The notes under the pieces: model-generated | What the model was told of the DNA's origin: nothing | What the model saw: the letters and a program-made list of their open reading frames with translations, nothing else | Database searches by the model: none | Program-made: the position numbers and the translations under genes | Part shown: one piece after another, positions 60,786-64,000 of the stretch | Layout of the letters: every line of letters starts with the position of its first letter | How positions within the stretch are numbered: position 1 is the first letter of the stretch | From: Anabas testudineus | Lineage: Eukaryota; Chordata; Actinopteri; Anabantiformes; Anabantidae | Length of the DNA stretch: 64,000 nucleotides | Direction of reading: 5' to 3' | NCBI RefSeq assembly: GCF_900324465.2 | Contig: NC_046626.1 | Location: 18,119,459 to 18,183,458 of the forward strand

Positions 60786-63020
60786 GCTCATAATTACAAA
60801 CCACAGTTAAGTTGGTTGGTGTTTTGGATATGGTCCAACATATTTATGTACAGCTTTAAACACTTAATCCTCATTTAGCGAGTCACATTTTTATAGTTTA
60901 TTTTGATAAATTGAATCAAAATTGTTGTTGACAGGCTTTTACATGTAGTCCAAGGACGCTGTTTTAATTTGCAGCTCAGTCTGCCTTTAGTTAAAAATTA
61001 TTTATCCAGGATAAACATTTTTTCAAAGAACCAAATGAAATATTTACCATCCTGATGTGGAACTGGAGTCAGGAGAAAATGTCAAAATATATTTACCTGT
61101 AACATGCTGTATAGTGAAACTCATTTAAAGATTTTATATGAAATATGTTACACTGAATTACTGGAGAATGCATGTGAACAAATACAGGATTACACAGTAT
61201 AATAAAAAAATGTTTAGCCATAAAAACATCCTGTTAGACCTGAATATTTCATTCATCAAAAGTGTGATAAAAACTGAATAACTGGAGCAAGATGACACAG
61301 ATTATGATGAGCAGCATATAGAGAAATGTAATGAATACTCTGTTCTCGCTGACTTGACCTCAGCCTGTACCATTGTACTTTGTGGGATCTACAGCTGTGA
61401 GATGTCCTTCTAAATTCAAAGTGCCTGACCTCACTCAACAGATGCCATAATGGAGCAATAATCATGGCAAACCCAGAGTGGCTGAGCTCATTTTCTGACC
61501 ACTCCCTGAAACAGTGAAGGATATCCTTTTTCATGTTAGAGTGCTTAGCTAATCCAAATACCAGTTCTACTGCTCTACTTGTGTGTGGGCACTGAGGGAG
61601 TGAAAGGGTGTGGTGCCATACTGTATATGTGACCTGTCACTGAGCAACAAGTCCCCTAAGACCACACTAGTCCAAACAAAAACAAAAAGTCAAATTAAAC
61701 TAAAATATAAAAGCTATAGTATTATCATATTAATCAACACAATTAACTCCAAAAAGCATTTAAGGAGTTCAGACGTGAAGCTGCTGAACTGGGCGATGTC
61801 CACATTGAAGTGAAGACAATGAACCCAAAGTTGCCCCTGTGTATTTCTGCATGTCCCAAAAGTGTAAAAAATACTTAAGAAAAATAATAATGCCTTTGAA
61901 ATTGTACATAGGCGTTAGCATGAAAATATACAAGCACTCATGCATAACATATAGCATAGTAGAAGGATTTAAACTACAAGTTGTACCACTGATGAAACAC
62001 CTTAATAGGTTTGTTCAACTACAGTATGTCCCCCTTACTGTCATTTCACGGTAAAAACAAGGTAAAACCACATGATAACTGCACAACAACAGTTCAAATA
62101 TAGGAATCCTTTTTTAATGCATTTATTGGTATTTGTCACGTGAAGCTATTTTGACTCACACATGACAGAGATTCTGAGTAGCTGAGCTTAAACATCATGT
62201 TGACACAGTGAGACAGAAAAAATACAATTATACACATGTAATATATAACCTAATGGCATTTTTGTACTTTTCACTATTAGTGAAACTATAAGCTACTGGT
62301 GGCAACACATTCTTTGTTTCCCTGGGGTACCTACAAGTTGCCATAGTTTACTAGAAGTTAGTTTTCAAATGATCTTTTGTATTCTCTTCATGAACATATT
62401 CTTCATTTAAGTTTAGAATTCATGGTATTGGCATTTTGACTGGCCATTATCGTAGATCTACTATGATCACTTTGTTTTATTCACACAGCTTTTCTGTCAC
62501 ACAGCTATCTGTCTCTCCTCTGTTGCAGGGAGAAAGACAGAGGATGTCGCTGTTGTACAGATTATAACGTTGCCTGAAGCAAACATGTGATTTGCAATTT
62601 CAAGCTATATAAATAAAATTTTTAATATATTACTATGACAGATGAGAATGTCACTGAGACTCAATGGATATTTCTAAAAGCAGGACAGTGAGGATGTCCA
62701 TGTTGAGCAGAATCTAGTTTATACTTTTAACAGCACTTTATATACAAGGGGACAGAGAATACATTGTCTGAAAATATGTCAGACAATGTAATAAATAAAA
62801 GCCCAGGTGAACAGTTAACCAAGTTAAAAATAATTTCATTGTTAGGAGAGTCAAACTTAAAATTTAAATTGAAATTTTCACTCCAAGGATATTTGAGAAT
62901 CAAAAATCTACAGTATATGCCCTGTGTTGCATTTTAACTTGAGGCAATGTATAGTAGTGAACTAATTACTTGAATTCGCATTAATGACCACGTCCAAACT
63001 TCAACAATACAATGTATATA

Positions 63021-63450
63021 CAGTGCCTATAAAAAGTATTCACCCCTTGGATGTTTCATCCTTTTATTGACATTATAAATCATGGTCAATAAAAGTTGAC
63101 GACTTTGACAAAGAAAATTCAGAAAAATACCTCATTAACGACAAAGTGAAAACAGGTTTCTACAAAGTAATGTAAATTAAATAAAAACCAGTGTTTGCAT
63201 TTACATTCACCCCCTTTAAAATGACCGACCTAATCTAATAGAGGTTCAGATATTTGGTGCTACTAGTCCCACAATTAGTGAAATGGGGATTAACTGAGAA
63301 AAAGAGGTAATTTTGGAAGCAACATGCCTCAAAAACATTGGGACAGAGTCAACAAAATGCTGGAAAACCTGAGTTAAACTAACAAGAAAGAGCTGGAGGA
63401 ACATTTTAATTGGCAACAGGTCAGTAAGGGTGGCTTCACATACTGTATAC
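63021..63450 (+). mobile_element. Degenerate Tc1/mariner-type DNA transposon, 5' end
   Basis: Starts after a TA with CAGTGCCTATAAAAAGTATT and CACCCCTTGGATGTTTCATC, a terminal inverted repeat widespread in teleost Tc1-like elements. It continues with CAAAGTGAAAACAGGTTTCT and ACAAAGTAATGTAAATTAA, typical of the same family. The transposase part is not readable and the matching 3' end was not found, so this is a fragment; its right limit is approximate. Confidence 0.65.
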
Positions 63451-64000
63451 TGTAGGTCCCCTTAAAGTGAATTAAAAAGTAATATGCATGAGTAGTAATT
63501 TTAAGGAGTCTTCAGTTCTCTCATGTCCACTTTAGCTCTGATAGGGCCTCAAAAGTTGTCTTCTGGAGTACACCATAGTTCATTTGTGCTGTAGCAGCTG
63601 CAGCCCCACCTGTTGGTCAGTGTCAGACAATGAAAAAACTCATTAGTCCTTTTTCTCAAATTTCTGAAAAAAAAAAAAATTGTAGTATTTATTTCAAGTA
63701 GTATCCATTATTCCCATGTGGTTCAGATATGAAAAATAAATTTAATTTGAAGGATGAACATGTGACCAGATATGATTAGATATGATTACTGGTTTTCTAC
63801 TGCAGTGCCCTGTCCCTCTTTGCAGAGCAACAAAACATAAATAGTAAAAACTTCTTTCTCGCCCTGGCCTCCGGCTCAGTGCAATTATGCTCCATAAAAT
63901 TTGGAGCATATTTACTTTATTAATTTAATAATTACCCAACATATAAATGAATACACACCAATTTTAAATCCTGATTATCATTAAAACAGCAGGTACTGTA

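Larger units (their letters stand above)
59561..64000. other. AT-rich intergenic DNA upstream of kif5b
   Basis: No gene recognised. Frames are short and without known motifs. It holds a LINE-like 3' tail near 60690-60785 and a degraded Tc1-type element from 63021, listed separately. The last 500 bases show nothing I can identify. Confidence 0.7.

Overview
The window looks like nuclear DNA of a ray-finned (teleost) fish. It has intron-split vertebrate genes with GT-AG introns, AT-rich introns, CA/poly-A microsatellites and typical teleost transposon debris (Tc1/mariner pieces, a tRNA-headed SINE, an RTE-type LINE). All calls come from reading the sequence; no database search was run.

Layout. 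1-3214: noncoding left flank, probably partly 3'UTR. 3215-6383 (minus): a ZNRF-type E3 ubiquitin ligase in five coding exons, with a myristoylation-type N terminus, a zinc finger and a RING. 6384-8000: divergent promoter interval. 8033-27567 (plus): TEP1 (telomerase/vault protein 1), about 55 exons and about 2,560 codons, with TROVE, DUF4062, NACHT and a long WD40 region. One exon pair (18752-19119) cannot be read in a single frame. 28062-39673: a tandem array of 742-bp units, each holding one complete U4 snRNA gene on the plus strand; there are 16 U4 genes, and 13 look identical by eye. 39674-42553: transposon-rich strip with a tRNA-Gly-like fossil, a Tc1/mariner remnant and a 5'-truncated RTE-like LINE flanked by a 19-bp target-site duplication. 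42554-45245: probable kif5b 3'UTR and spacer. 45246-59252 (minus): kif5b, conventional kinesin heavy chain, 26 coding exons whose lengths sum to exactly 963 amino acids. 59253-59560: GC-rich kif5b promoter with a perfect CRE palindrome. 59561-64000: AT-rich intergenic DNA with a LINE-like tail and a degraded Tc1 element.

The most notable element is the U4 array. Its RNA keeps the Sm site, the 5' stem-loop and the U6-pairing regions. Its first bases differ from the human U4 that I recall, yet can still form 12 continuous pairs with canonical vertebrate U6. The units are homogenised internally and diverged at both ends, as expected for concerted evolution. The neighbouring protein genes (ubiquitin ligase, TEP1, kinesin) have no evident shared pathway, although TEP1 is itself a component of RNA-protein particles.
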